Part shown: piece by piece, positions 41,170 to 49,977 of the stretch | Layout of the letters: each line of letters opens with the position of its first letter | Position numbering within the stretch: the first letter of the stretch is position 1 | IMG/VR virus record: IMGVR_UViG_3300042987_002221 | Coordinates: 57,205-121,204 of that record | Strand: one strand, 5' to 3' | From: a virus | DNA length: 64,000 bases | The notes under the pieces: model-generated | What the model was told of the DNA's origin: nothing | The model's input: only the letters and a program-made list of their open reading frames with translations | The model's database searches: none | Made by a program: the position numbers and the translations under genes

Positions 41170-42411
41170 ATGGGACGTCCTCTTAAAATCGCAAAAGCAC
41201 AAGCAGTTGTAACACTTACCGCAACTAATGGTACTACAGAAGTAGTTACAACAAGTGCAAATTTCACAAATTTAGGTATTATTGCTGGCATGACTTTTAT
41301 TCCTGCTAGTAACGTAGGAAATTTAGTAGCTGGCACAACATATTGGATTCTTGAAGTTATAAATTCAGGTAATAACAGTACATTTACAGTTTCAGCAACT
41401 GATTTGTCCGCTAATCCAACTTTTACTAAATTTGACTTAGGTACTACTGCTGCACAATCAGTCGCGCTGACAGTAAATGTAGTTGATGCATATTTCAATA
41501 ATCCAGTAAGTGGTGATGGATATCCAGCGACAAACACCAGTACTTATTCTGTAGTAGGCGGCAACACCAGTATTTACGGTAAACAAGTATTAGTAAGCGT
41601 TGCAATTGGTAGAACCGGAAATGGAACAATTTACGGAGACACTGGTAACACAAACATATACGGGCAAGATACAGATTTAGCTAACACATTATCTGTAGGA
41701 TCAGCAGTTCAAGTCGCTGTAGCAAATGTTAACGGTTCTACTGACTACGTTGATATTGGTTTTGTCAGTTCTGTAACTGGTTATATCACTGTTGCGGTAG
41801 CTAATACAACTGCTACTGGTAATATCATCGGTACTTCAGGAAATGCTGAAACATTATTTGTTGGTGCTCCTGTAACATTTGATGCAAATACAGGTGGATT
41901 GACAACTGGTACTGTATATTTCGTTGATACTATTGCCAACGCAGCAGCATTTACTGTAGCTTCATCACAATATGGACCACAAGTTCAGTTGACAACTGGT
42001 ACTGATGTTTCTAATGCAACTATTGATGTTGCTGTATTAACGGCTAACGCTACTGCAAACTTCACCAATGCAGATTATGCATATGCAAACGATGAAGCAG
42101 GTTATATCGTTCGTCAAAAAGGTAAACAGAAGTATTTGGTAACAGGTACAACAACTGGTTTAACAGCTCCTTGCTTTACTGCAAACGTTGCTAATACTGC
42201 ATTGACTCCTAATACCATGAGCATTATTGCAACATATGCTAATTCTTCAACAACAAGAGTACAAAGTCTCAGTGATCATACTCTTGAAATATTTGGAACA
42301 GGTAACGTATTGCCAAATAGTACTCCAGCGTTTGCAACATTCAATACTGCATATGCTGCTGATACATATGGCGGACAACCTTACCCAATAGTAACAATCA
42401 ACAACGCCTAA
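41170..42411 (+). CDS. Virion structural protein
   Basis: A 413-residue protein rich in Thr, Val, Ala and Asn. It has repeated beta-like stretches (GMTFIPASNVGNLVAGTTYWILE; GAPVTFDANTGGLTTGTVYFVD). The sequence VxGTTYYIxxV...TxFTVS, seen twice, is a small beta repeat common in phage structural proteins. Its long leader has an AAAGGAAAAA ribosome site. The place in the virion is unknown. Confidence 0.7.
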   Translation: MGRPLKIAKAQAVVTLTATNGTTEVVTTSANFTNLGIIAGMTFIPASNVGNLVAGTTYWILEVINSGNNSTFTVSATDLSANPTFTKFDLGTTAAQSVALTVNVVDAYFNNPVSGDGYPATNTSTYSVVGGNTSIYGKQVLVSVAIGRTGNGTIYGDTGNTNIYGQDTDLANTLSVGSAVQVAVANVNGSTDYVDIGFVSSVTGYITVAVANTTATGNIIGTSGNAETLFVGAPVTFDANTGGLTTGTVYFVDTIANAAAFTVASSQYGPQVQLTTGTDVSNATIDVAVLTANATANFTNADYAYANDEAGYIVRQKGKQKYLVTGTTTGLTAPCFTANVANTALTPNTMSIIATYANSSTTRVQSLSDHTLEIFGTGNVLPNSTPAFATFNTAYAADTYGGQPYPIVTINNA

Positions 42412-42413
42412 GC

Positions 42414-43115
42414 ATGAATAAAACCATTGCTATTGCTGTAATTGAAACCAGAGACCATACTGCTGCGGAACTTGCTGTTCTTAGTACACTTAAAAGTACT
42501 CCTGCTAGTAAGGTCTATTGGGTAAGCAATCAAAAACCACGTGATGTATTTGGTTGTGAAACTCATTGGATACGTATTCGTCATTTTGATCCTACTGAAG
42601 AAGTTTTTAACAACTGGTACAGTAGGATTACACTTAGATTACTTCCTAGTGTAGTAGATGCAGATTTCAATATTATAGTACAAAGCGATGGTTATGCATT
42701 CAATGAGAAGGCTTGGACTGAAGAATTTTTACAATATGATTACATAGGTGCTCCTTGGCTTTGGTGGGGTACATTAGAAGAACAGATTGGAAATGGTGGA
42801 TTCAGTCTTAGAAGTCGTAAACTGTATGATGCTTTAATTGATTGGGAACCTGGTTATTTAATTGAAGATTGGCCTTATTTGCCACTTCGTTATTATAATC
42901 CAGGAAATAAAGAAGGGTTAAGTGAAGATAATCTTATTGCAGGGCCATATAGACCCATATTAGAAAAAAGATATGGGTGTAAATGGCCCTCAATTGATTT
43001 AGCCCATCGCTGGAGTATAGAAGGGTCAGAAAGTTACAATAGTAACTGGTTTAAGAACAGTTTAGGCTTTCATGGCCGAGAAACAGCTTTACACTATGGA
43101 ATAAAGATATCATGA
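42414..43115 (+). CDS. DUF5672-like glycosyltransferase
   Basis: A 233-residue protein with the DUF5672 layout: IIVQSDGYAFN near residue 84, YDYIGAPWLW near 103, and GNGGFSLRSRKL near 123. DUF5672 proteins are glycosyltransferase-like and probably decorate glycans. It starts 2 nt after a large structural gene, so it may glycosylate a virion protein, or alter host surface sugars. Both are inference. Confidence 0.8.
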   Translation: MNKTIAIAVIETRDHTAAELAVLSTLKSTPASKVYWVSNQKPRDVFGCETHWIRIRHFDPTEEVFNNWYSRITLRLLPSVVDADFNIIVQSDGYAFNEKAWTEEFLQYDYIGAPWLWWGTLEEQIGNGGFSLRSRKLYDALIDWEPGYLIEDWPYLPLRYYNPGNKEGLSEDNLIAGPYRPILEKRYGCKWPSIDLAHRWSIEGSESYNSNWFKNSLGFHGRETALHYGIKIS

Positions 43116-43423
43116 GTACAATAGGCGCCGCTAAGATTCAAAATCCTGAAACAGAGATTGCAATTCTTCATGTGCAAGTTAAAAACATTGAAGAAAAAAT
43201 TTCTGATGTAAAAGATGATATCAAAGAAATAAAAGCTTCAATTCAGGAAAATTCTGAAAGACAAATGAAACTACTTGAAGCTACTAGAGACGCTAGTGAA
43301 GAAGCACATTCATCATTATCTAAAAAAATATCAGCACTTGAAAAGTGGAGATGGATGATGATGGGAGCAGGTATTGTAATTGGTTCTTTGGGTTTCGACA
43401 CTCTATCAAAACTGTTAAAGTAA
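43112..43423 (+). CDS. Coiled-coil membrane protein (XhlA-like)
   Basis: A 103-residue protein with a long coiled coil (ILHVQVKNIEEKISDVKDDIKEI onward) and one C-terminal membrane segment (WMMMGAGIVIGSLGF). This resembles the XhlA-type proteins that act with holins in lysis. The start overlaps the glycosyltransferase stop by ATGA. No neighbouring endolysin is seen, so the lysis role is inference. Confidence 0.6.
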   Translation: MSTIGAAKIQNPETEIAILHVQVKNIEEKISDVKDDIKEIKASIQENSERQMKLLEATRDASEEAHSSLSKKISALEKWRWMMMGAGIVIGSLGFDTLSKLLK

Positions 43424-43424
43424 A

Positions 43425-43450
43425 CAACAAGGGGAATCATTCCCCTTGTT
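43425..43450. terminator. Bidirectional terminator
   Basis: A palindrome AACAAGGGGAAT/ATTCCCCTTGTT between convergent genes, with T-runs on both strands. It overlaps the last codons of the Nudix gene. Confidence 0.85.
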
Positions 43451-43856
43451 TTACTAAGTAATTTACCTTTTTTTGCACCACATCAAAATTTATCATATTA
43501 AATAACCCAGGATGTAATGGTTTAGGAAAATTGCCTAAATTTACCCATGCATATCCCAAATGTTCTTCATTTAACTTAGGGATAAATTCGTCTTGAATCT
43601 CACAAAAAAAGGTATGATAGATAAAATTATGATTTTCAAACTTTTGTAACGGCACTAATTTTGCATTAGCAGGCCAATACTCTAATTCTTCAATACATTC
43701 TCTTTCTAGTCCATCAAATAAAGTTTCGGTGTCTTCAATTTTACCTCCCGGTATCCCCCAACAGTAATTTTTACTATCGTTCCGTAAAAGGTATAAGAAT
43801 CTATTTGTGTTTTTACTGTAGAAAAAAACACCTGCTGACACATTGAAACAAGACAT
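43437..43856 (-). CDS. Nudix hydrolase
   Basis: A 139-residue pyrophosphohydrolase. The Nudix box GGKIEDTETLFDGLERECIEEL (from residue 37) fits G-x5-E-x7-R-E-x-x-E-E exactly. The substrate may be an oxidised or capped nucleotide. It lies directly downstream of gene 15 on the minus strand (stop and start adjacent), so it is probably expressed late with it. Confidence 0.92.
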   Translation of the reverse strand: MSCFNVSAGVFFYSKNTNRFLYLLRNDSKNYCWGIPGGKIEDTETLFDGLERECIEELEYWPANAKLVPLQKFENHNFIYHTFFCEIQDEFIPKLNEEHLGYAWVNLGNFPKPLHPGLFNMINFDVVQKKVNYLVKQGE

Positions 43857-45224
43857 TTAAATCACTATACTAAAGTCACCTGCTTCATAATAACCGTCAT
43901 ATGATTTAACCCATTCTTGATCTACAAATCTATATTGCACGTTAGTAGTAAGATTGGTTACATATTCAATTGTAGTTGTTGCTTGAGAATCAAAAGAAAC
44001 TTCCCATTCTCCTAATCCGCCATTGTACTCAATGATATCATTTGCGTTTGCAACTATATCACCCCAAGCTGTAGTTGGCTCAGAACCACCCATATTCTCA
44101 ACAATCAAATATCGTTTTCCGTTAACAGGCGCCGGTAATCCAGCCCCTGGACCAGTTACCTGTGGATTTATTATACTATCTACTGGATCTAATGTGTTTG
44201 ATGGTAATGTGTCAGGGTCAATATTGTAGATTAGTAATCTATCATCATCTGGATCATAATCAATGGTACCCACGATATCATATTCCATATATGGATTCTG
44301 TAACCATATTTGAGATATACCCGGTCTTACTGTACCATACAAGTTTAAATTTGAATGCCAATACAATGATGTATCAGGTGGTGTTGGCAAATCAAATGTG
44401 CTATTAGGAGGAACAAAGGGTTCGTTCTCTGGTAATAATTGTAATCTATCACCTAACAACAATACTTTATATCCATAAGGAGTAATTTTTTGTCTGGTAC
44501 CTAACAATAGATCATCATCTTTCATATCCAATAATGCAGAACCTTTGTAAATTGATGCGATAATTTTTTGAATTACTCCCATCTTCTTAAGTTTAGCAGG
44601 TGTGCTTATCCATATTGGCATATAGAATTTCCAACTCAATACATCAATTGGATTGGCAGTGCCTTGTGGAATCGATCTTGATGAAAAGGTTAATCCGTCT
44701 TGGAAAACAACAGACAATGAAGTCCAATCTAAGAAATTTTCAGTACTTTGAATTTCAAGAGCAGGATTAAACAATGCACCTAATTGTTCTATCAACTCTA
44801 ATTTTTGATTGTAGTTTGTAGTCCAAAAATCTACAGTTATTCTCAATGTGTAGGGTACTGGCATTAATCTTTCAACACTAAATGCTTGACCTTGTGTTGT
44901 TTCATAAGATTGTGTAGTGCTATTGTATGTACGTTGTCTTACTACTGTTTTATCTACGAAAGTGGGATCTTGGGTACGGCGTTGATCGTATTCTAAACCA
45001 GTTATGTAATAGGTAATCATAGGTGCGCTTGGAAGATTACTTGCACTGTTATTTGCAATAATGGTTGCTGCTTGTCTACTGCTATCACCGTACATAATAG
45101 GCACACGAACTAAGATTTCATTGCCGTCTGGATCTTTTCCCTTGGTTACATACCAATTTGAAAAAATTTTCGCAAACTGTATCAAAAATCTGCGAATTTG
45201 GGAATCATAAAAGAAATCTGCCAA
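43857..45224 (-). CDS. 15: Tail sheath stabiliser/completion protein (T4 gp15-like)
   Basis: It caps the tail and joins it to the neck. The 455-residue product begins MADFFYDSQIRRFLIQFAKIFSNW, with ILVRVPIMYGDSSRQ, closely matching the T4 gp15 pattern (YFYNSSFRR, RVPITY). It is longer than T4 gp15 (272); the C-terminal 150 residues (NGKRYLIVENMGGS, WGDIVANANDIIEYNGG) look like an added beta domain. It is paired with the neck gene upstream. Confidence 0.87.
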   Translation of the reverse strand: MADFFYDSQIRRFLIQFAKIFSNWYVTKGKDPDGNEILVRVPIMYGDSSRQAATIIANNSASNLPSAPMITYYITGLEYDQRRTQDPTFVDKTVVRQRTYNSTTQSYETTQGQAFSVERLMPVPYTLRITVDFWTTNYNQKLELIEQLGALFNPALEIQSTENFLDWTSLSVVFQDGLTFSSRSIPQGTANPIDVLSWKFYMPIWISTPAKLKKMGVIQKIIASIYKGSALLDMKDDDLLLGTRQKITPYGYKVLLLGDRLQLLPENEPFVPPNSTFDLPTPPDTSLYWHSNLNLYGTVRPGISQIWLQNPYMEYDIVGTIDYDPDDDRLLIYNIDPDTLPSNTLDPVDSIINPQVTGPGAGLPAPVNGKRYLIVENMGGSEPTTAWGDIVANANDIIEYNGGLGEWEVSFDSQATTTIEYVTNLTTNVQYRFVDQEWVKSYDGYYEAGDFSIVI

Positions 45225-45245
45225 TTTGTCACCTCAATAATAAAG

Positions 45246-45253
45246 TATTTATA
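45246..45253 (-). promoter_or_regulatory. Late promoter TATAAATA (perfect) before gene 15
   Basis: An exact T4 late consensus on the minus strand, 21 nt before the gene 15 ATG. Confidence 0.75.
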
Positions 45254-45274
45254 GTTATCAGTGTTATGAAATTA

Positions 45275-46975
45275 TTAAGTAACCGGTGGTATAGGATCAA
45301 ATGGTTGTGTTAATATCGTAGACAATGCTTGTCTGCTTGGTATAGTAGATCCATCGGTCAATGTAACCTGATCTCTATTATTGATAAAGGTAGATAGTAA
45401 GTTTTTACTGTCATAACTATATCCAGTTGGAGTTCTTACATTTTCAGAGATTTTTACCCATAACCTACCACTCCAACGATACAATATATTAGGTTTGTAA
45501 TCAATTCTAAGGAAATAATCACCTACTTCTGGGTTTTGCGGGAAAGATAATCCTGTACCTACAGGGAATCCGTTAGGAGCATTTCCATCTCCTGTTAAAT
45601 AACCTTGTGTATAATTAAAGTTTAATGGACTATATCTACTTATAAATTGGAATGCAGGATCAGCATCTGCTCTAAAGTCCATCTGTGGAGTTATTGTTCC
45701 AGTAAACCCAGGAGCAGTAGGATCTTGATCAGCAGTTGCAAATGTGTTATCTGCTGTACCATATGGTCCTGTTATTGCGCCTAAGGATCTTACACTAATC
45801 ATATAAGTGCCTTCAACCGCACCTGAATTTGAGCCTATTCTTTCAGGTGGTTGAACTGCGATTTTTAAAGCCGCATGTACAAACTTATCTAATTTATCCG
45901 ATATGTCCATATCAACCGTCATATCATAGATGTTTTTAAAAGTTTGTTTTGGAACTTTAATTGCAGGACTAGGTTTTTTATATTTAGGATTGTGCATCAT
46001 CATCACAACCCCAGGTGGTCCATCACTTGAAATTGTCAAGTTTATAGGAGGAGCCGGTTGTCCAATCTTTCCAGACAATTGTGTATTTGTTTCCCACTCA
46101 CCGTAAATAGGCACAACATACAAGTTTGTATTGTTATACCCAGACAACGGTACAATTCTATTTGCTTCTTCTAGTTGAGCATTGTTAATTGAGATATTTG
46201 TGTTGTAAGTTGAAAGTATATCACTAAGTGTTTCACCTGTATCAAGGGCCCAATATGTGGCATTAGGAGGACTTTCTCCTGCTGGAACTTCCGCAATAGA
46301 AATATAATTCTTATCTCCAAACGTTACTGTATAACCAGCAGGATATGTTTTTGTTGAATCCCATGTTCCTAAGAAGTTATCGGTTTCAACTGGCTGCTGA
46401 AGTATCTGACTAAACTCTTGGCTATTAACCAATTTCTCACATTTTATACGCCACAAGTGCGGGAACCAAGTTTGACTAAAACCCTCACTTGCAAAATTTG
46501 CATCTGTTATTTGATAGAAACGTTTTAGTGCAACAGGTATGGTTTCTTTTAATGGGTTGTAATCTAATAAATGCGGTAATTCAATAACATCACCGACCAT
46601 CAACTTTCTACCTATGATATCAATCATGTCGTTGTAATGAACTGTGATAAAAAGGATGTCGTTGTTCAAAAACAAACCAAACTGACTTAAATCAAAATCT
46701 AAATTCTGTACGTTATAATGCCCTCTTAATCTATAAATGTTGTCATCATAAGTTCTATCACGGTTTTCCAAAAACAATAGGTCTTGAATGTTAGTAGGAC
46801 TAAGATTAGCGTAGTCAGGTTGTGTATAATCTATCGATGGACCTTGATTAGTAGGACCCAAATATTTGTGTATATACAGATCGGTTCCACCAACGGTCAA
46901 TTGTTCACTAATGGTTCTATCAAAAAAACGATAATCGTTTTGCTTATTTTGTCTATACAGGCTAAGTTTTGGCAT
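45275..46975 (-). CDS. 14: Neck protein (T4 gp14-like) with a carbohydrate-binding-like insert
   Basis: A 566-residue protein beginning MPKLSLYRQNKQNDYRFFD with EQLTVGGTDLYIHKY. The block RKLMVGDVIELPHL, followed by FYQITDANF and WFPHLWRIKCEKL, is typical of gp14 in T4-like cyanophages. An insert near residues 215-255 (WDSTKTYPAGYTVTFGDKNY, then P and W) resembles a CBM5/12 chitin-binding-type module. The start was moved 16 codons downstream because the late promoter abuts this ATG and the earlier codons overlap it. Confidence 0.78.
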   Translation of the reverse strand: MPKLSLYRQNKQNDYRFFDRTISEQLTVGGTDLYIHKYLGPTNQGPSIDYTQPDYANLSPTNIQDLLFLENRDRTYDDNIYRLRGHYNVQNLDFDLSQFGLFLNNDILFITVHYNDMIDIIGRKLMVGDVIELPHLLDYNPLKETIPVALKRFYQITDANFASEGFSQTWFPHLWRIKCEKLVNSQEFSQILQQPVETDNFLGTWDSTKTYPAGYTVTFGDKNYISIAEVPAGESPPNATYWALDTGETLSDILSTYNTNISINNAQLEEANRIVPLSGYNNTNLYVVPIYGEWETNTQLSGKIGQPAPPINLTISSDGPPGVVMMMHNPKYKKPSPAIKVPKQTFKNIYDMTVDMDISDKLDKFVHAALKIAVQPPERIGSNSGAVEGTYMISVRSLGAITGPYGTADNTFATADQDPTAPGFTGTITPQMDFRADADPAFQFISRYSPLNFNYTQGYLTGDGNAPNGFPVGTGLSFPQNPEVGDYFLRIDYKPNILYRWSGRLWVKISENVRTPTGYSYDSKNLLSTFINNRDQVTLTDGSTIPSRQALSTILTQPFDPIPPVT

Positions 46976-46979
46976 AATG

Positions 46980-46987
46980 TATTTATC
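46980..46987 (-). promoter_or_regulatory. Late promoter GATAAATA abutting gene 14
   Basis: On the minus strand the motif is separated by only 4 nt from the ATG, the shortest gap in the window. Confidence 0.65.
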
Positions 46988-46995
46988 TGAGACTC

Positions 46996-47024
46996 TTGAC
47001 AATAAATACCAGGTGTTATACAAT
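46996..47024 (+). promoter_or_regulatory. Sigma70-type promoter TTGACA-17-TACAAT
   Basis: It begins with TTGACAATAAAT, the same block as the accessory-region promoters 30 kb away, and ends with ACGGAG before the gene. Confidence 0.8.
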
Positions 47025-47054
47025 CAAGCTTAAACGTTAGAAAACGGAGTAAAA

Positions 47055-48242
47055 ATGCCTCGTAAAGCAGCAAAACAAGTCGATACCTCAGTTGTCAAGG
47101 CTCTTGATCCCAGAGATCCTGATACCAAGTACATGGGTGAAGAACCACTGTTTACTGTTCAGCCTAACGAAGCCACGCGAAAGATTAGCCTGGTCAAAGG
47201 CTTCAATTGGTATGGAAGGTTCTACGGGCGTAAAGACGCTAAAGAACTGATTTGCCAATATCTTGACCTTACTGACAAAATTGACAAGGCAAAGTTGTTT
47301 CGCAAGGTTGATGAACGTGATATTACTATCACTACAGCGTGGCTTGCTCGCATGAGCCTGCGCGGTCTGGTTCTGTCAAAAGAAGAATCGGACATGATTG
47401 AAAAAGAAATTGATGCATTGATCACACCCGTCAAGAAAGAAGCAAAAGTTTCTAAGACGGGGGGCACAAAGCCCGAAGTCAAAGAAGCTCCCAAGCATAA
47501 CGTGCAAGAAGTTATGCGTGAACGTGCCCGTGAGGCTGCTGGAGAACTTGAAGGTGTTCTGGACGACTATATTCTTTCTGGTGCAAAGGCAACGCATACT
47601 CTGCGCCCGATTGACACCGTAGCAAAATTTAATGTTCTTCCTCAACACATTTCCATTATCAGTGATGTTTGGAAGAAAAAGCAAACTGAGTTTGAAGAAG
47701 TTCTGAAGGGAACCGATGCACAATTGGTTCAGGGTTATAATCATTTTACTCGTACCCAACTCAAAAACATTTCCAAGTTTATTGATCAAGTTTTGGGTGA
47801 TTTGAATAGCTACATTAGCGTCAAGAAGGCATCAAAGGCACCGCGTAAGCGTAAGGCAGTTCCTATCGAGAAGCAGGTTGCTAAGATGAAGTTTTTGAAG
47901 GAATTCAAGGACACTGCAACAAAACTGGATTTGGTAAGTTTGCACCCTGTCAAACTTCATGGAGCCAGTGAATGCTATCTCTACGATACAGCCAAGCGTA
48001 AATTGATTTACATGGTTGCCGATGAGTACAGCAAGACCTTCTCAGTGAAGGGCACTACGTTGCTTGGGTTCGACAATATCAAGAGTCAGACCAAAACACT
48101 GCGTAAGCCGGCTGAACAGATTGCACAAATTCTGAAGTTGGGTAAGCCTGCAGGACGTAAGTACTTCAGTGATATTCGTGCTGTAGCAACTACACCGAAT
48201 GGACGTACTAACGAAAACATGATTATCCTTAAAGCTTGGTAA
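47055..48242 (+). CDS. Large conserved protein with early-type expression
   Basis: A 395-residue basic protein (MPRKAAKQVDTSVVKALDP). It has HNVQEVMRERAREAAGELEGVLDDYI in the middle, a basic patch KKASKAPRKRKAVP near 265, and a beta-rich C-terminal domain (SECYLYDTAKRKLIYMV). I recall it in several large T4-like phages, unnamed. The early-type promoter, GC-rich codons and own terminator set it apart from the late genes around it. A nucleic-acid-binding role is plausible. Confidence 0.65.
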   Translation: MPRKAAKQVDTSVVKALDPRDPDTKYMGEEPLFTVQPNEATRKISLVKGFNWYGRFYGRKDAKELICQYLDLTDKIDKAKLFRKVDERDITITTAWLARMSLRGLVLSKEESDMIEKEIDALITPVKKEAKVSKTGGTKPEVKEAPKHNVQEVMRERAREAAGELEGVLDDYILSGAKATHTLRPIDTVAKFNVLPQHISIISDVWKKKQTEFEEVLKGTDAQLVQGYNHFTRTQLKNISKFIDQVLGDLNSYISVKKASKAPRKRKAVPIEKQVAKMKFLKEFKDTATKLDLVSLHPVKLHGASECYLYDTAKRKLIYMVADEYSKTFSVKGTTLLGFDNIKSQTKTLRKPAEQIAQILKLGKPAGRKYFSDIRAVATTPNGRTNENMIILKAW

Positions 48243-48249
48243 TCAACGA

Positions 48250-48280
48250 CCTCTACAGTAAAATGTAGAGGTTATTTTTT
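48250..48280 (+). terminator. Rho-independent terminator
   Basis: Stem CCTCTACA/TGTAGAGG followed by a T-run (TTATTTTTT). Confidence 0.88.
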
Positions 48281-48291
48281 GTGGAGAAATT

Positions 48292-48699
48292 ATGCAAATT
48301 GACTTAAATAAATATCAGCACTTCGTAGAAGCTGTTACCAGTAAGCCTAGCAAGGATGTTGCCGTACTGATTCAGCGTCTACACGATCTATCTCAGGAGC
48401 CCGATCTTAATATCAGTCTATTGATGACCGCTAGCATTGGTCTAGCAAGTGAGGGTGGAGAGTTCAGTGAGATTGTAAAGAAGATGGTTTTTCAGGGTAA
48501 ACCCTTTAATGAAGAAAATCGTTTTCATATGAAGCGTGAATTAGGCGACATTATTTGGTATTGGGTCAATGCTTGTAGGGCACTCGGATATGACCCTAAT
48601 GATGTTGTTGCAGAAAATGTGAAGAAGTTGGAATCAAGGTATCCGGGAGGACACTTTGATCCTTACTATTCAGAGAATCGTAAAGAAAACGACCTTTGA
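48292..48699 (+). CDS. mazG: MazG-like nucleotide pyrophosphohydrolase
   Basis: A 135-residue all-helical NTP pyrophosphatase. The metal-binding motifs are GLASEGGEFSEIVKK (EGGEFSE near residues 54-60) and MKRELGDIIWY. Phage MazG proteins hydrolyse nucleotides and may lower (p)ppGpp to keep the host active. Its codon style matches the early-type gene before it. It is followed by a long gene-free stretch. Confidence 0.9.
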   Translation: MQIDLNKYQHFVEAVTSKPSKDVAVLIQRLHDLSQEPDLNISLLMTASIGLASEGGEFSEIVKKMVFQGKPFNEENRFHMKRELGDIIWYWVNACRALGYDPNDVVAENVKKLESRYPGGHFDPYYSENRKENDL

Positions 48700-48719
48700 A
48701 TAAGTAAAATCTTCTTCAG

Positions 48720-49096
48720 TATGTAGGTGACCCACAGCCTGTAAATGTGGCTATAATCCGTCCTCAATTGTGGTGTGACGGTAGATGATGAATACTGACA
48801 TCAATTTACAGGACTACCCTACGGGATGCCATAAATGTCTGTCCAATGCACAGAAACATTTCCTGTATCTTAATGGTTGATGCTGCCGGATCATAGTAAT
48901 AGCGATAGAGGGTCCGGACTGTTCAAGACTATCCGATGAATAATGTCTTGATATAACAGTGAATATGACAGTTTCCTAGAAATAGGTTGATGAGACATAG
49001 GCAATCCTCCATTTTAATAACTGAATTCATCGTCGTAAACGTACCTCAAGAATATTTTTTTAGGTTGAGTAGGTCTATCTACTCGCCTTGACCTAA
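48720..49096 (+). ncRNA. Candidate structured RNA in a 465-nt gene-free stretch
   Basis: No credible reading frame exists from 48700 to 49165. Strong stems occur: 9-bp CCTGTAAAT/ATTTACAGG (48738-48746 with 48804-48812) enclosing CCGTC/GACGG; AAATGT+CTGT/ACAG+ACATTT (48833-48861); a 7-bp CCGGATC pairing (48886-48892 with 48911-48917); ACTGTT+CAAGAC/GTCTTG+AACAGT (48918-48960); and TTAGGT+GAGTAG/CTACTC+ACCTAA (49060-49096). This chain of adjacent hairpins suggests a folded RNA. No known class fits with certainty. The strand is presumed from the genes around it. Confidence 0.5.
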
Positions 49097-49137
49097 GAAT
49101 AACAAATAAGAAATACCGATAATACCGATATCATTTG

Positions 49138-49145
49138 AATAAATA
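49138..49145 (+). promoter_or_regulatory. Late promoter AATAAATA
   Basis: It lies 20 nt before the neck gene 13, with ATAGGTG as a modest ribosome site. Confidence 0.6.
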
Positions 49146-49165
49146 CATGATATAGGTGAAAACAC

Positions 49166-49963
49166 ATGACAATAAGTTCTATTGCTAGTCCGTTAAATAC
49201 TCCATCTGGTCTTACCATCGATGAATTAAAACAAGCATTGTTCAATAACATAAGTTATAGATTAGGTCAGGATATAATTGATCTTGAACTAGATCCACAA
49301 CATTATGAAGCAGCATTAAATTATGCCATAAAGATTTATCGTCAAAGAGCGCAAAATGCCACAGTTGAAACATATACTTTGATGACGGTAATTAAGAACG
49401 TTGATACTTATACCCTACCGGAAGAATTTATTAATGTAAGATCCTTGTTTAGAAGAACAGTGGGTTTAGAAACTGGCCCAAGTTCAACTAGTTTTGACCC
49501 GTTTAGTAGTGCAATATTGAACACCTATTTGTTAAACTACAACTATACAGGTGGTATGGCAACTTATGATTTTTATGCTGGATACGTTGAATTGGCTGCA
49601 CGTATGTTTGGTGGTTATGTAAACTACACGTTTAATCCAGTTACCAAAGTATTAAGAGTTGTACGAGATTTCAAAGGTACTGGTGAGCGAATTTTGATTT
49701 GGGCTGATATTCAACGTCCAGTAATAGAGTTGTTGCAAGATCCTTATGCAGGTGTTTGGATAGGTGATTATACTTTTGCTGTATTAAAAGGAATCATAGG
49801 TGAAGCCCGTGAAAAGTTTGGGTCTATCGCTGGTCCTGGTGGCGGAACAACCTTAAATGGTGCTGCTATGAAATCTGAAAGCAAAGCGGATCAAGAACGT
49901 TTAATTGATGAATTGAAACGTTATGTTGATGGGTCACAACCACTTGCATGGATTCAAGGTTAA
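49166..49963 (+). CDS. 13: Neck protein (T4 gp13-like)
   Basis: It forms the head-to-tail connector ring with gp14. The 265-residue protein has IDELKQALFNNISYRLGQDI and YTLPEEFINVRSLFRRTVG. GGMATYDFYAGYVELAARMFGG precedes GIIGEAREKFGSIAGPGGGTTLNG, a run typical of gp13 in T4-like cyanophages. T4 gp13 is 309 residues. Genes 14 and 15 lie on the opposite strand 2 kb upstream, an unusual split. Confidence 0.85.
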   Translation: MTISSIASPLNTPSGLTIDELKQALFNNISYRLGQDIIDLELDPQHYEAALNYAIKIYRQRAQNATVETYTLMTVIKNVDTYTLPEEFINVRSLFRRTVGLETGPSSTSFDPFSSAILNTYLLNYNYTGGMATYDFYAGYVELAARMFGGYVNYTFNPVTKVLRVVRDFKGTGERILIWADIQRPVIELLQDPYAGVWIGDYTFAVLKGIIGEAREKFGSIAGPGGGTTLNGAAMKSESKADQERLIDELKRYVDGSQPLAWIQG

Positions 49964-49977
49964 TATAAGAGGTTTAA

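Noticed and set aside
48880-48960. Group I intron or RNase P RNA in the gene-free stretch
   Set aside because: Short strings such as GTTCAAGACTA or GTCCGGACT resemble conserved cores, but the required pairing order is not found and no gene is split around it.
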